DNA from: Candidatus Krumholzibacteriia bacterium
GTDB taxonomy: Bacteria; Krumholzibacteriota; Krumholzibacteriia; G020349025
NCBI GenBank assembly: GCA_035649275.1
Contig: DASRJW010000097.1
Span: 26,859 to 90,858, forward strand
DNA length: 64,000 bases
Direction of reading: 5' to 3'
Below the pieces are notes generated by a model, which saw nothing but the letters and a program-made list of their open reading frames with translations, did no database searches and was not told the DNA's origin. Position numbers and translations under genes: made by a program. Below are positions 8,020-17,000 of the stretch, in pieces. The first letter of the stretch is position 1; every line of letters begins with the position of its first letter.

Positions 8020-9240
8020 TTGAAGCAGACGATGGCCGCGCTGGGTCTCCTCGTACTCTTGCTCTCGAGTTGCCTCGCCGGGTGCGGCGGAAAGAAGGCG
8101 CCTTCTGCGCCTCCTCCTGCGGTCCAGGTCGCGCAGGTGATCCAACACGACGTACCCATCTATGTCGAAGCCGTGGGCCAGACCCGGGGCTCCAAGGAAG
8201 TGGAGATCCGCGCCCGGGTCGAGGGCTACATCGAGAGCGCGGATTTCGCCGAAGGCTCCACCGTCCAGCAGGGCCAGTTGCTGTTCAAGATCGACCCCGG
8301 CCCCCTCGAGGCGACCTTCGCCCAAGCCAAGGGCAACCTCGCCGGGGCCGAGGCCCAGCTTGCCCGCGCCAGTCAGGACGTGGCGCGGTACAAGCCGCTG
8401 GCGGAGAAGAACGCGATCCCCCGCGAGGATCTGGAAACCGCGGTGTCGCTCGAACGTGCAGCCACGGCGGGTGTGGAAGCCGCGCGTGCCGCCGCAGACC
8501 GCGCCGAGATCGACTTGGGCTACACGCGCGTCGTCGCCCCGGTGAGCGGGCTGGTGGGGAAGGCCGAGGTCAAGACCGGGAACCTGGTCGGTCGGGGCGA
8601 GAGCACGCTCCTCACCACGGTCTCCGACATCGATCCGATCCACGTCCGGGTCAACATCGCCGAGCGCGATTACCTCACCCTGGTCCGCAAGCGTTTGCAG
8701 GAGGTGCGCGAGCATGGCGGCCAGCAGGGGAAAGCGCCTGGTGAACAGCAGGCACCTCACGATTCCGCCGACATCGAGATGATCCTGGCGGATGGCACCG
8801 TGCACCCACAACTCGGCAAGATCTTCTTCGTCGACCGTGCCGTGGATCCCACCACCGGCACGCTCCTCGTCGAGGTCGCCTTCCCCAACCCGGAACACAT
8901 CGTGCGCCCAGGCCAGTTCGCCAAGGTGCGAGCGCCGATCGACTTCCGCAAGGGAGCCATCCTGGTGCCGCAGCGGGCGGTGAAGGAGGTGCAGGCCACC
9001 TACAGCGTGGCCGTGGTGACCGCGGCGGACACGATCGAGATGCGCTCCGTGCGGCCCGGCGCGCGGGTCGGCTCGCTCTGGGTGATCGACGAGGGTCTGC
9101 AGCCGGGCGAGCGCATCGTCGTCGAGGGCCTGCAGAAGGTGCAGCGGGGCATGAAGGTGCAGCCGACGCTGGTGGAGATCCGCGATCCTAACCTGGTCCT
9201 GGCCGCCCCGCCGCCGGCCATGACCGCTTCCCCGCACTGA
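8020..9240 (+). CDS. RND efflux periplasmic adaptor lipoprotein
   Basis: A 406-residue membrane-fusion protein linking an inner-membrane RND pump to an outer-membrane channel. It begins at TTG (an ATG four codons later is also possible) with a lipoprotein signal ending LLLSSCLAGCGG, the lipobox Cys being at about residue 22. The lipoyl half-motifs flank an alpha-hairpin (KGNLAGAEAQLARASQDVARYK to RAAADRAEIDLGYT), followed by the beta-barrel and membrane-proximal domains. It is the first gene of an adaptor-pump-channel operon, with 4 bases before the pump gene. The substrate cannot be told from sequence; hydrophobic drugs or bile-salt-like compounds are typical of the HAE1 group. Confidence 0.9.
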   Translation: MKQTMAALGLLVLLLSSCLAGCGGKKAPSAPPPAVQVAQVIQHDVPIYVEAVGQTRGSKEVEIRARVEGYIESADFAEGSTVQQGQLLFKIDPGPLEATFAQAKGNLAGAEAQLARASQDVARYKPLAEKNAIPREDLETAVSLERAATAGVEAARAAADRAEIDLGYTRVVAPVSGLVGKAEVKTGNLVGRGESTLLTTVSDIDPIHVRVNIAERDYLTLVRKRLQEVREHGGQQGKAPGEQQAPHDSADIEMILADGTVHPQLGKIFFVDRAVDPTTGTLLVEVAFPNPEHIVRPGQFAKVRAPIDFRKGAILVPQRAVKEVQATYSVAVVTAADTIEMRSVRPGARVGSLWVIDEGLQPGERIVVEGLQKVQRGMKVQPTLVEIRDPNLVLAAPPPAMTASPH

Positions 9241-9244
9241 AACG

Positions 9245-12200
9245 ATGGCCGAATTCTTCATCCGGCGCCCCATCGTGGCGATCGTCATCTCGATCGTCAT
9301 GGTCCTCGTCGGCGTCGCGACGCTGCAGAAGCTCTCCATCGAGCAGTACCCGGAGCTCTCTCCGCCCACGATCCGCGTCGAGACCACCTATCCGGGGGCG
9401 TCGGCGGAAGTCGTGGAGCAATCGGTGGCCACTCCGATCGAGCAGCAGGTCAACGGCGTCGACAACATGATCTACATGAAGTCGCTCAACACGAGCGATG
9501 GCCGCATGCTGCTCGATGTCACCTTCCAGGTGGGGATGAACCGAGACATGGCCAACGTGCTGACGCAGAATCGGGTCAGCCAGGCCCAGCCGCGCCTGGC
9601 CCAGGAAGTGCTGCAGCAAGGCGTCACGGTGAAGAAGATCAACCCGAGCATCCTGCTCGTGTGCGCCCTCTTCTCCCCGAATGGCACCTACGACTCGCAG
9701 TGGTTGAACAACTACGCGATGATCAACATCCGGGACGCCATGCTGCGCATACAAGGCGTGGCCTCGGTCGACCTCTACGGGGGCGCCGAGTACGGCATGC
9801 GGGTGTGGCTGCGGCCGGACGAGATGGCGAAGCTGGGACTGACCCCCGCCGACGTCATCGGTGCGATTCGCGAGCAGAACCTGCAAGCGCCGGCGGGACA
9901 GATCGGCGCTGCGCCCTCGCCGCCTGGGCAGGAGGCCACCTACACCGTGCGCGCCCCCGGCCGGCTGGTCACCCCCGAGGAGTTCGAGAACATCATCGTC
10001 CGCAGCACCAAGACCGGGGCTCTGGTGCGCATCCGCGACATCGGTCGCGTCGAGTTGGGGAGCGAGAACTACCGTTCCTTCGGCCGGGTGAACGGCAAGC
10101 CCGCCGGGACGCTGGTGGTCTACCTGCTGCCGGGGGCGAACCAGCTGAAGGCGGCGCATGGCCTCTACACCACGCTGGAGGAGCTCAAGGGGTTTTTCCC
10201 CCCGGACGTCGACTACAAGATCACCTACGACACGACGCCGGCGGTGGAGGCTTCGATCCACGAGATCAAGAAGACCTTCGTCGAGGCCTTGGCCCTGGTG
10301 ACGCTGGTCGTCTTCATCTTCCTGCAGAGCCTGCGGGCCACGATCATTCCGCTCCTCACCGTGCCAGTTTGCCTCATCGGGACCTTCATCTTCTTCCCCA
10401 TGCTCGGTTTCTCGGTGAACACGCTCTCCATGTTCGGCTTGATCCTGGCCATCGGGATCGTGGTGGACGACGCGATCGTGGTGGTCGAGGCGGTGATGCA
10501 CCATATCGAGCATGGCATGAGTCCCCGCGACGCGACGAGCAAGGCGATGAAAGAAGTCACCAGCCCGGTGGTGGCGATCGCCTTCATCCTCTGCGCCGTG
10601 TTCGTGCCGGTGGCGTTGCTCGGCGGTCTCACCGGGAGCCTCTACCGGCAGTTCGCCCTGACCATCGCCATCTCGGTGCTGCTCTCGGCGTTCAACGCCC
10701 TGACGCTCTCCCCGGCGCTCTCCGCCATGCTCCTCAAGCCCTCCAAAGGGGCGCGGAAGGGGCCGCTCGGCTGGTTCTTCCGTGGCTTCAACTCCTTTTT
10801 CGACCGCACCACGAACGGCTACGTGAACTGGTCGCGGCTGTTCGTGCGGCGCGCCATCCTGGCCGTGGGCGTGGTCGTGGTGGCCGGGCTCGGCGCCGGT
10901 GGTTTGGGCAAGATCCTGCCCAAGGGCTTCGTTCCCGACGAGGACCAGGGCATCTTCATGATCAACGCCCAGCTGCCGCTGGCGTCCTCGCTGCAGCGGA
11001 CCGACGCGGTGATGCGCAAGGTGGAGGACCTCCTGGCGCACACAGAGGGCGTGGAGTCCTACAGCAGCATCGGCGGCCTCGGGATGCTGACCAACAGCTT
11101 CAGCGCCGAGTTCGGCTCTATTTTCGTGCGCTTGAAGCCATGGGACGAGCGGAAGAGCCATGAGCTGCACGTCAAGGGCATCATGGCGCACCTGCGCCCC
11201 GAGCTAGGGGCGATCCCCGAAGCCCTCGTCTTCTCTTTCCTGCCGCCTACCATCCCGGGCTTCGGCGCTGCCGGCGGCTTCAACTTCATGCTCCAGGACC
11301 GGAGCGGCACGTTGACACCGCAGGAGCTGGGAGCGAACGTGCAGCGGTTCGTCGAGGAAGGACGCAAGCGGCCGGAGCTCGCCAACCTCTTCACCTCTTT
11401 CAATCCCAACACCCCGCAGGTCGACGTGAAGCTCGACCGCGAGAAGGCGCGGACTCTGGGGGTTCCGGTCAACGACGTGTTCGCCGCCCTGCAAGCGGTG
11501 CTCGGGGGCGCCTACGTGAACGACTTCAACCGCTTCGGGAGACTCTACCGGGTCTACCTGCAGTCCGATGCACCGTACCGGCAGAAGCCCGAAGACATCG
11601 GGCAGTTCTACGTGCGTAGCGTCACCACGGGGGACATGATCCCGCTCTCCACCCTGGTCACCGTGGGGCCGACGTCCGGTCCGGAGACGATGGTGCGCTT
11701 CAACCTCTTCCGCACCGCGGAGATCACCGGCGCCCAGGCGCCGGGATACAGCTCGGGGCAGGCGATGGTGGCGCTGGAGGAGGTGGCCGCCCAGGTCCTG
11801 CCGAAGGAGATGGGGACGAGCTACAGCGGTTTCTCTTATCAGGAAAAGGTGGCGCCACCTTCGGCACCCACCTTCATTCTGGCGGTGGTCTTCGTCTTCC
11901 TCCTGCTCGCGGCGCTCTACGAGAGCTGGAAGCTGCCCTGGGCGGTGCTCCTCGAGACGCCGCTCGTCGCCATCGGCGCCTACTTCGGCGTCTGGCTGCG
12001 CGGCTACGACAACAATGTCTACGTGCAGGTCGGCCTCATCATGCTCATCGGCCTGGCGGCGAAGAACGCCATTCTCATCGTCGAGTTCGCCCGCTCGAGG
12101 CGCAACGAAGGCGCCGACATCGAGACCGCGGCCCTCGACGCCGCGAAGCTGCGCTTCCGCCCCATCCTCATGACCGCTTTCGCCTTCATCATGGGCTGCA

Positions 12201-12427
12201 TCCCGCTCATGCTCGCCCATAGTGCCGGCGCCGGCTCGATGTCGGTGATGGGGACCTCGGTGGTGGTCGGCATGCTGGTGGCGACCGCCGTCGGCGTCTT
12301 CATCGTCCCCGGCCTCTTCGCCCTCATGGAGCGCTTGGGCAGGAAGAAGGCCGAGGCCCCCGAGGGGCAGGCGGCGCTCGCCGGCGCTCCAGCAGCAGCC
12401 ACCGCACCAACCCATGGAGCGCACTGA
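9245..12427 (+). CDS. RND multidrug efflux permease (HAE1, AcrB-like)
   Basis: A 1060-residue proton-driven inner-membrane pump. The family start FFIRRPIVAIVISIVM and SIEQYPELSPP are present. Proton-relay residues are visible: the Asp pair in GIVVDDAIVVVEAV (near residue 410) and the Lys in GLAAKNAILIVEFARS (near 945). Two large periplasmic loops follow the first and seventh helices, as in AcrB, so the trimeric pump with substrate docking and funnel domains is intact. Length is normal. The C-terminal 30 residues are Ala/Pro-rich and variable. It lies between the adaptor and the outer-membrane factor, 2 bases from the latter. Confidence 0.95.
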   Translation: MAEFFIRRPIVAIVISIVMVLVGVATLQKLSIEQYPELSPPTIRVETTYPGASAEVVEQSVATPIEQQVNGVDNMIYMKSLNTSDGRMLLDVTFQVGMNRDMANVLTQNRVSQAQPRLAQEVLQQGVTVKKINPSILLVCALFSPNGTYDSQWLNNYAMINIRDAMLRIQGVASVDLYGGAEYGMRVWLRPDEMAKLGLTPADVIGAIREQNLQAPAGQIGAAPSPPGQEATYTVRAPGRLVTPEEFENIIVRSTKTGALVRIRDIGRVELGSENYRSFGRVNGKPAGTLVVYLLPGANQLKAAHGLYTTLEELKGFFPPDVDYKITYDTTPAVEASIHEIKKTFVEALALVTLVVFIFLQSLRATIIPLLTVPVCLIGTFIFFPMLGFSVNTLSMFGLILAIGIVVDDAIVVVEAVMHHIEHGMSPRDATSKAMKEVTSPVVAIAFILCAVFVPVALLGGLTGSLYRQFALTIAISVLLSAFNALTLSPALSAMLLKPSKGARKGPLGWFFRGFNSFFDRTTNGYVNWSRLFVRRAILAVGVVVVAGLGAGGLGKILPKGFVPDEDQGIFMINAQLPLASSLQRTDAVMRKVEDLLAHTEGVESYSSIGGLGMLTNSFSAEFGSIFVRLKPWDERKSHELHVKGIMAHLRPELGAIPEALVFSFLPPTIPGFGAAGGFNFMLQDRSGTLTPQELGANVQRFVEEGRKRPELANLFTSFNPNTPQVDVKLDREKARTLGVPVNDVFAALQAVLGGAYVNDFNRFGRLYRVYLQSDAPYRQKPEDIGQFYVRSVTTGDMIPLSTLVTVGPTSGPETMVRFNLFRTAEITGAQAPGYSSGQAMVALEEVAAQVLPKEMGTSYSGFSYQEKVAPPSAPTFILAVVFVFLLLAALYESWKLPWAVLLETPLVAIGAYFGVWLRGYDNNVYVQVGLIMLIGLAAKNAILIVEFARSRRNEGADIETAALDAAKLRFRPILMTAFAFIMGCIPLMLAHSAGAGSMSVMGTSVVVGMLVATAVGVFIVPGLFALMERLGRKKAEAPEGQAALAGAPAAATAPTHGAH

Positions 12428-12429
12428 GC

Positions 12430-13863
12430 ATGTGGCGACGGACGCTGCCGGCTCTCCTGCTCGTGGCCCTGGCGTTCGGCTGCTCCTTGGCTCCCAGGTA
12501 CACGCGCCCGGAGCTTCCTTCTCCCGAGGCGTGGCGCGACTCGATCGCCACCCCCGACACCACGATCGCCGAAACGCCCTGGTGGGAACTGCTTGGCGAC
12601 GAGAAGTTGAAGGAGCTCGTCGAGATCGCCCTCACCGAGAATCAGGATCTCAAGATCGCGGTCGAGCGCATCGAGGAGGCCCGCGCCCGCTACGGCTTCG
12701 CGAAAGGCGACTTCTACCCCCATGTCGACGCCGGGGCCGCGGGGGGCCAGCTCCAGGCCAGCCAGGGCAGCTTGCTCCACCTTCCCGAGGGTGGGGCGCT
12801 CGAAACGCACCTCTACGCGCTCGAGGCCAGCGCTTCCTGGGAGCTCGATTTCTTCGGCCGCGTACGCAATGCGAGCGCCGCCGAGAAGGCCAAGATGCTG
12901 GCGGCCGATCAGGGACGCCGCGCCGTGGTCATCTCCCTCGTGGCCGACGTGGGGCAGGCCTACGTCGAGCTCCGGGATCTCGACCGGCAGCTGGAGATCG
13001 CGCGCCAGACCCTCGAATCGCGGCGGGAGTACCTGGATCTCGCTCGCGTGCGTTTCGAGGGCGGCGTCACCCCCGAGGGCGACATGCGGCAGGCGGAATC
13101 AGAGTACCAGCGCATCCGCATCATCATCTTCGAGCTGGAGAAGCTCATCTCCCAGAAGGAAAACCAGCTCTCCGTGCTGCTCGGGAGAATGCCCGCGTCG
13201 ATCGCCCGCGGCCGCACCGTGGATGCCTTGCCGGTGCCGCCCCAGATCCCGGCGGGACTGCCCTCGAGCCTCCTCGATCGCCGGCCCGACCTGCGCGAAG
13301 CCGAGCACCAACTCATCGCCGCCAACGCCCGCATCGGTGAGGCCAAGGCGCTGCTCTTCCCGCGCATCTCGCTCACCGGCTCTTTCGGTTACGCGAGCAC
13401 GGAGATGGACGAGTTCTTCGTCGGCGCCAACCAGTCGTGGAACTTCCTCGGCCAGCTGCTGCAACCGCTCTTCCATGGCGGACAGAATCGCCGGCGCGTG
13501 CAAGTCACCGAGTCCCAGCAACGCCAGGCGGTGTACTCCTACGAGAGCACCGTGATCCGCGCCATGCGCGAAGTGGAGGATGCTCTCGTCTCCTATCACA
13601 AAGCGGGGGAACAGCGCACCGCCCAACAGGCGCGGGTCGAGGCGGAGCGGCGGGTGCTCGATCTGGCGGAGTCGCGCTACCGAGGCGGCGTCGCGCCCTA
13701 CCTCGAGGTGCTGGACGCGCAGCGCTCCCTCTTCTCTGCCGAGATCGACGAGGCGGAGACGATGCGCAACCACGTCGTCTCTCTTATCCAGATCTACAAG
13801 GCGCTCGGCGGTGGGTGGCCACAGGCGGCAGCGCCTCCGGCAGGATCGGAGTCCGGCAAGTAG
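12430..13863 (+). CDS. Outer-membrane efflux lipoprotein (NodT/OprM family)
   Basis: A 477-residue outer-membrane channel forming the exit duct of the RND pump. Lipoprotein signal with lipobox ALAFGC (Cys about residue 18), then SLAPRYTRPELPSPEAWRD as in NodT-type proteins. Two repeated coiled-coil halves are visible, each with a long helical hairpin (QDLKIAVERIEEARARYGFA; RIGEAKALLFPRISLTGSFGY), typical of TolC-like proteins. Located directly after the pump gene, so the three form a full tripartite system. No regulator is next to it unless the large sigma-54-type protein downstream serves that role. Confidence 0.92.
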   Translation: MWRRTLPALLLVALAFGCSLAPRYTRPELPSPEAWRDSIATPDTTIAETPWWELLGDEKLKELVEIALTENQDLKIAVERIEEARARYGFAKGDFYPHVDAGAAGGQLQASQGSLLHLPEGGALETHLYALEASASWELDFFGRVRNASAAEKAKMLAADQGRRAVVISLVADVGQAYVELRDLDRQLEIARQTLESRREYLDLARVRFEGGVTPEGDMRQAESEYQRIRIIIFELEKLISQKENQLSVLLGRMPASIARGRTVDALPVPPQIPAGLPSSLLDRRPDLREAEHQLIAANARIGEAKALLFPRISLTGSFGYASTEMDEFFVGANQSWNFLGQLLQPLFHGGQNRRRVQVTESQQRQAVYSYESTVIRAMREVEDALVSYHKAGEQRTAQQARVEAERRVLDLAESRYRGGVAPYLEVLDAQRSLFSAEIDEAETMRNHVVSLIQIYKALGGGWPQAAAPPAGSESGK

Positions 13864-13928
13864 GTTCACCCACTTCGACCAGGTCTTCGATCCGGAGAAC
13901 CAGGACATCCTCTCGTACGTCAGCAATG

Positions 13929-13975
13929 TATAATTCCCTTTACAGGTCCCCTGCGGATCGGTAAAGATTCTTTAC
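13929..13975 (+). promoter_or_regulatory. Promoter -10 and 6-bp-arm palindrome before the large regulator
   Basis: A perfect TATAAT at 13929-13934 is followed 26 bases later by the inverted repeat GTAAAG-ATT-CTTTAC (13961-13975). The palindrome would fall about 20 bases into the transcript, a plausible operator for autoregulation of the gene starting at 14094. No strong -35 is seen. Confidence 0.4.
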
Positions 13976-14093
13976 GCTACCCAGGAGACGCCAGCCGGTC
14001 GGGCGATCCCTCGTGCCGGTCAGCCATCCCGCGGGGGTCCCGCTTGCCGAGCCTGCGCCGGCTCGGTCCCGTCGAGCCCAAGGGGAGCCCGCC

Positions 14094-17000
14094 ATGCCCG
14101 ACCAGATCATCGATTCCAAATACCGCGTTCTCGACCCCCTGCCCCGGACGGGAGGACGGCAGCGCTACCTGGTGAGCGACCTCATCAGCGGGCGCATGGC
14201 GGTGCTGGAGACCGTGGCGCTGGAAGGCTTCGAACGCCTGCAGCGCCGGTGGTCGACCTACTGGCAGCCGATCTTGCGGGAGCGGGCGTCTCGCTTCGCC
14301 CGCCTCTCGAGCTTCGTTCCGGTGACCGCGGTCGGCGCCTGGGATTCGGGGCCGTACTACGTCTTCGAGAGCGACGACGAGGACGCGCTGCAAGGCCGGC
14401 CGCTCTCCCGTTTCCCCACGGCCGCGCAACTCCAAGCGCTGTTCGAAGACTTCCACAGTGCCAACGCCGCGGGCGACCACGTCCTCAACCTGCGGCCCGA
14501 ATCGCTGTGCTTGCACGACGAAGTGCTCCGCGTCCTGCCGGCGGCGTACATCCTGCCGCACGAGATGCTGGCTCGAGCCGGCGCCCGCTCGCCTTATCAG
14601 CCACCCGAGCTGCGTCACGCCGGTCATCTGGATGCGACCACGGACGGATTCATCGCCGCCGGAGTGCTGCAGGCTTGTGTCGATCGCCTCCCCGGGGCAA
14701 GACCGGAAGCCTGGCGGCACCTGCAAGGGCTCCTCGCGCTCGAGCCCTGGCGGCGTCCCGGATTGGCCTCGGTGTTGGAGCTCCTGGCGGGAGAGAGAAG
14801 CGCGGAAGCAGCGGGGACGCCGGAGGCCCCACCCCGACGGAGTGTGGATCGGCTCACCGAGCTCGATCTTTTGCCCCTGCCTGCTGCCACCTTGTGGCGC
14901 CCGCTGCTCGAGACTCTCGACGCCAGCTTGGCACAGATGTCGGAAGGCACGAGCGTCGTGCTCTTCCTCGAAACCCCCGCGGGAGGCCCGGGGCTGCAGG
15001 AGCTCTTCTTGTTCCTGCGCGAGAGTCTGGCGCTGCTCACGGAGAGGCCGCACGTCGTGCGGCTCGAAGCACTGACCTCCTGGGAACCTCGCGACCTCGC
15101 GGGGCACGGCCCCGCCGTCGTCCTGGTGCCGGAATACCGCCCGGCGGAAACCGAGCTGCTGCCTCTGGAGACGCTCCTCGCCCAGGACAAGGTGCGTCCG
15201 GTCGTCTGGGTCGTGGGTTCCAAGCGCGGCGCGGCGCCGCCATCGGAAGGCGAGAGCCCTCCGAGCCTGGCGGAGTGGTTGCGCGCCCGCTGTGACCCGG
15301 AGGTCCACTTCCTTTCCCAGGTGGTGGAGTGCCCGCCGGCGGAGATGCCGGCGCCGCCGGTGTCGCCGGCTTCCCGGCATTTGCTGGATCTGCTCAGCGT
15401 TCTCGACACCGACGGGACGGGCGAGATGTTGCGCCTGGCGCTGCCGCAGCAGGAGGGCGAGCTGCCCGAAGCCCTCGCCGAACTCGAGCGCCTCGGACAC
15501 GTGCGGTCCTCTCTCGCGGCGGGCGGCTGGTGGGGCCAGGAGTCCCAGCAGGTGGTGCGGTTGCTGCGGCCGGACGCTCTCGAGCTGCGACGGAACGGTC
15601 TCACCGCGCACCGTCAAGAGGAGCTGCACCTGTTGTTGTCGCACCTTCTCGCCGAAGGCGGTCCGCCGACCCTGGGGCAGCGACTCATGCGTTTCGACCA
15701 CCTCTTCGCCGGCGGCAGCTGGGACGTCGCAGCCGCGGAGAGCAGCCCGTTGCTGCAGGCCGTGCAACGGCGCGGTTTGGTGGCGCTGCTGCGCCGGCTG
15801 CAGCGCAAGCTGGTGAACTCGAACCTGGTGCAACACCTGAAGGCGCCGCAGCATCTCGAGGTGTTGCGCAGCCTCGCCCAGTCCGAGGTGGAGCGGCAGC
15901 ACGCGAGCGAAGGTTTGAGCTACTACGAGCGGGCGGCCGAGAGGCTCTTCGCGCTGGCGGACGAAGAAGGGTCGGTGCTGGATCTCCACGCCACCAGCGA
16001 GATGCTGCTGGCGCACGCGGAGCTGCTGGACCGTCATGGCGACTTCGATCGTTCCCTGGAGCTCCTGCAACGCTTCATGGAGCGCTACGGCGAAGAGCTC
16101 CCCACCGTCGATCGTGGCCGCCTGTTCACCGAAATGGGCTTCTGCGAGTTCCGCCTCACGCGGTACGGGGCCGCCGAGGAGCGTTGCCAGCTGGCGTTGA
16201 ACCTCCTCGACCCCCGCCGCCACCTCAAGGAGGTGGCACAACTCCACAACGTTCTCGGTTTGGTGCGCTGGCGCACCAGCCGTTACGACGAGGCCGAGCA
16301 CTACTTGAGCAGCAGCCTGGCGCTGCGCGAGAAGAGCGGCGATCGCCTGGCGGTGGCGCGGGCCTACAACAACCTCGGCTTGCTGGCGCGGGCACGCCGG
16401 CGCTTCTCGGAAGCACTGGAGTACCACCGCAAGAGCATGGAGATCCGCCAGGAGCTCGAGGATCACGCCGGCGTGGCCCGAGGATTGGTCAACCTGGCCT
16501 GGGTCCACCTGGAAATGAAGGATCTCGGCCGTTCCGAAGATCTGGCGCGACGGGCTGCTGCACTGAGCGAGCAGCTCGGCTCGCGCTCGAGCTGGGCGAG
16601 CGCGAAGGGGCTGCAGGGCGAAATCTTCCTGGCCCAGGGGCGGAGGGTCGAGGCGCGAGCCGCTCTCGAGGAAGCGGTGCGCCTGGCGCGCGATGTGAGC
16701 GACGTGGCGGAACTCTTCATGGATCTGCGCAAGCAGGCGAGCCTGGAGCTGCTCGAGGGCAATCTCTTGCGGGCGGAAGAGCTCCTCCAGGAGTCCGAGC
16801 AGTACATGAGCCAGGCCGGTTCGACTCTGGAAGAGGCGAACTGGCATCGCACCCAAGGCCATCTGCGTCGGGCGCAGGAGGATCGCCGCGGCGCGGCGGT
16901 TTCCTACGAACACGCCGGCAACAACCTCGCCCGGCTGGGGGACACGCCGCAGGCGGCGGAATCCTTCCAAGAGGCGGCGCAGCTCTATCACGAGAGCGGC

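Noticed and set aside
9188..12424. Minus-strand frames opposite the RND pump gene
   Set aside because: No ribosome sites and a His/Glu/Arg-rich composition; the plus-strand pump is complete.
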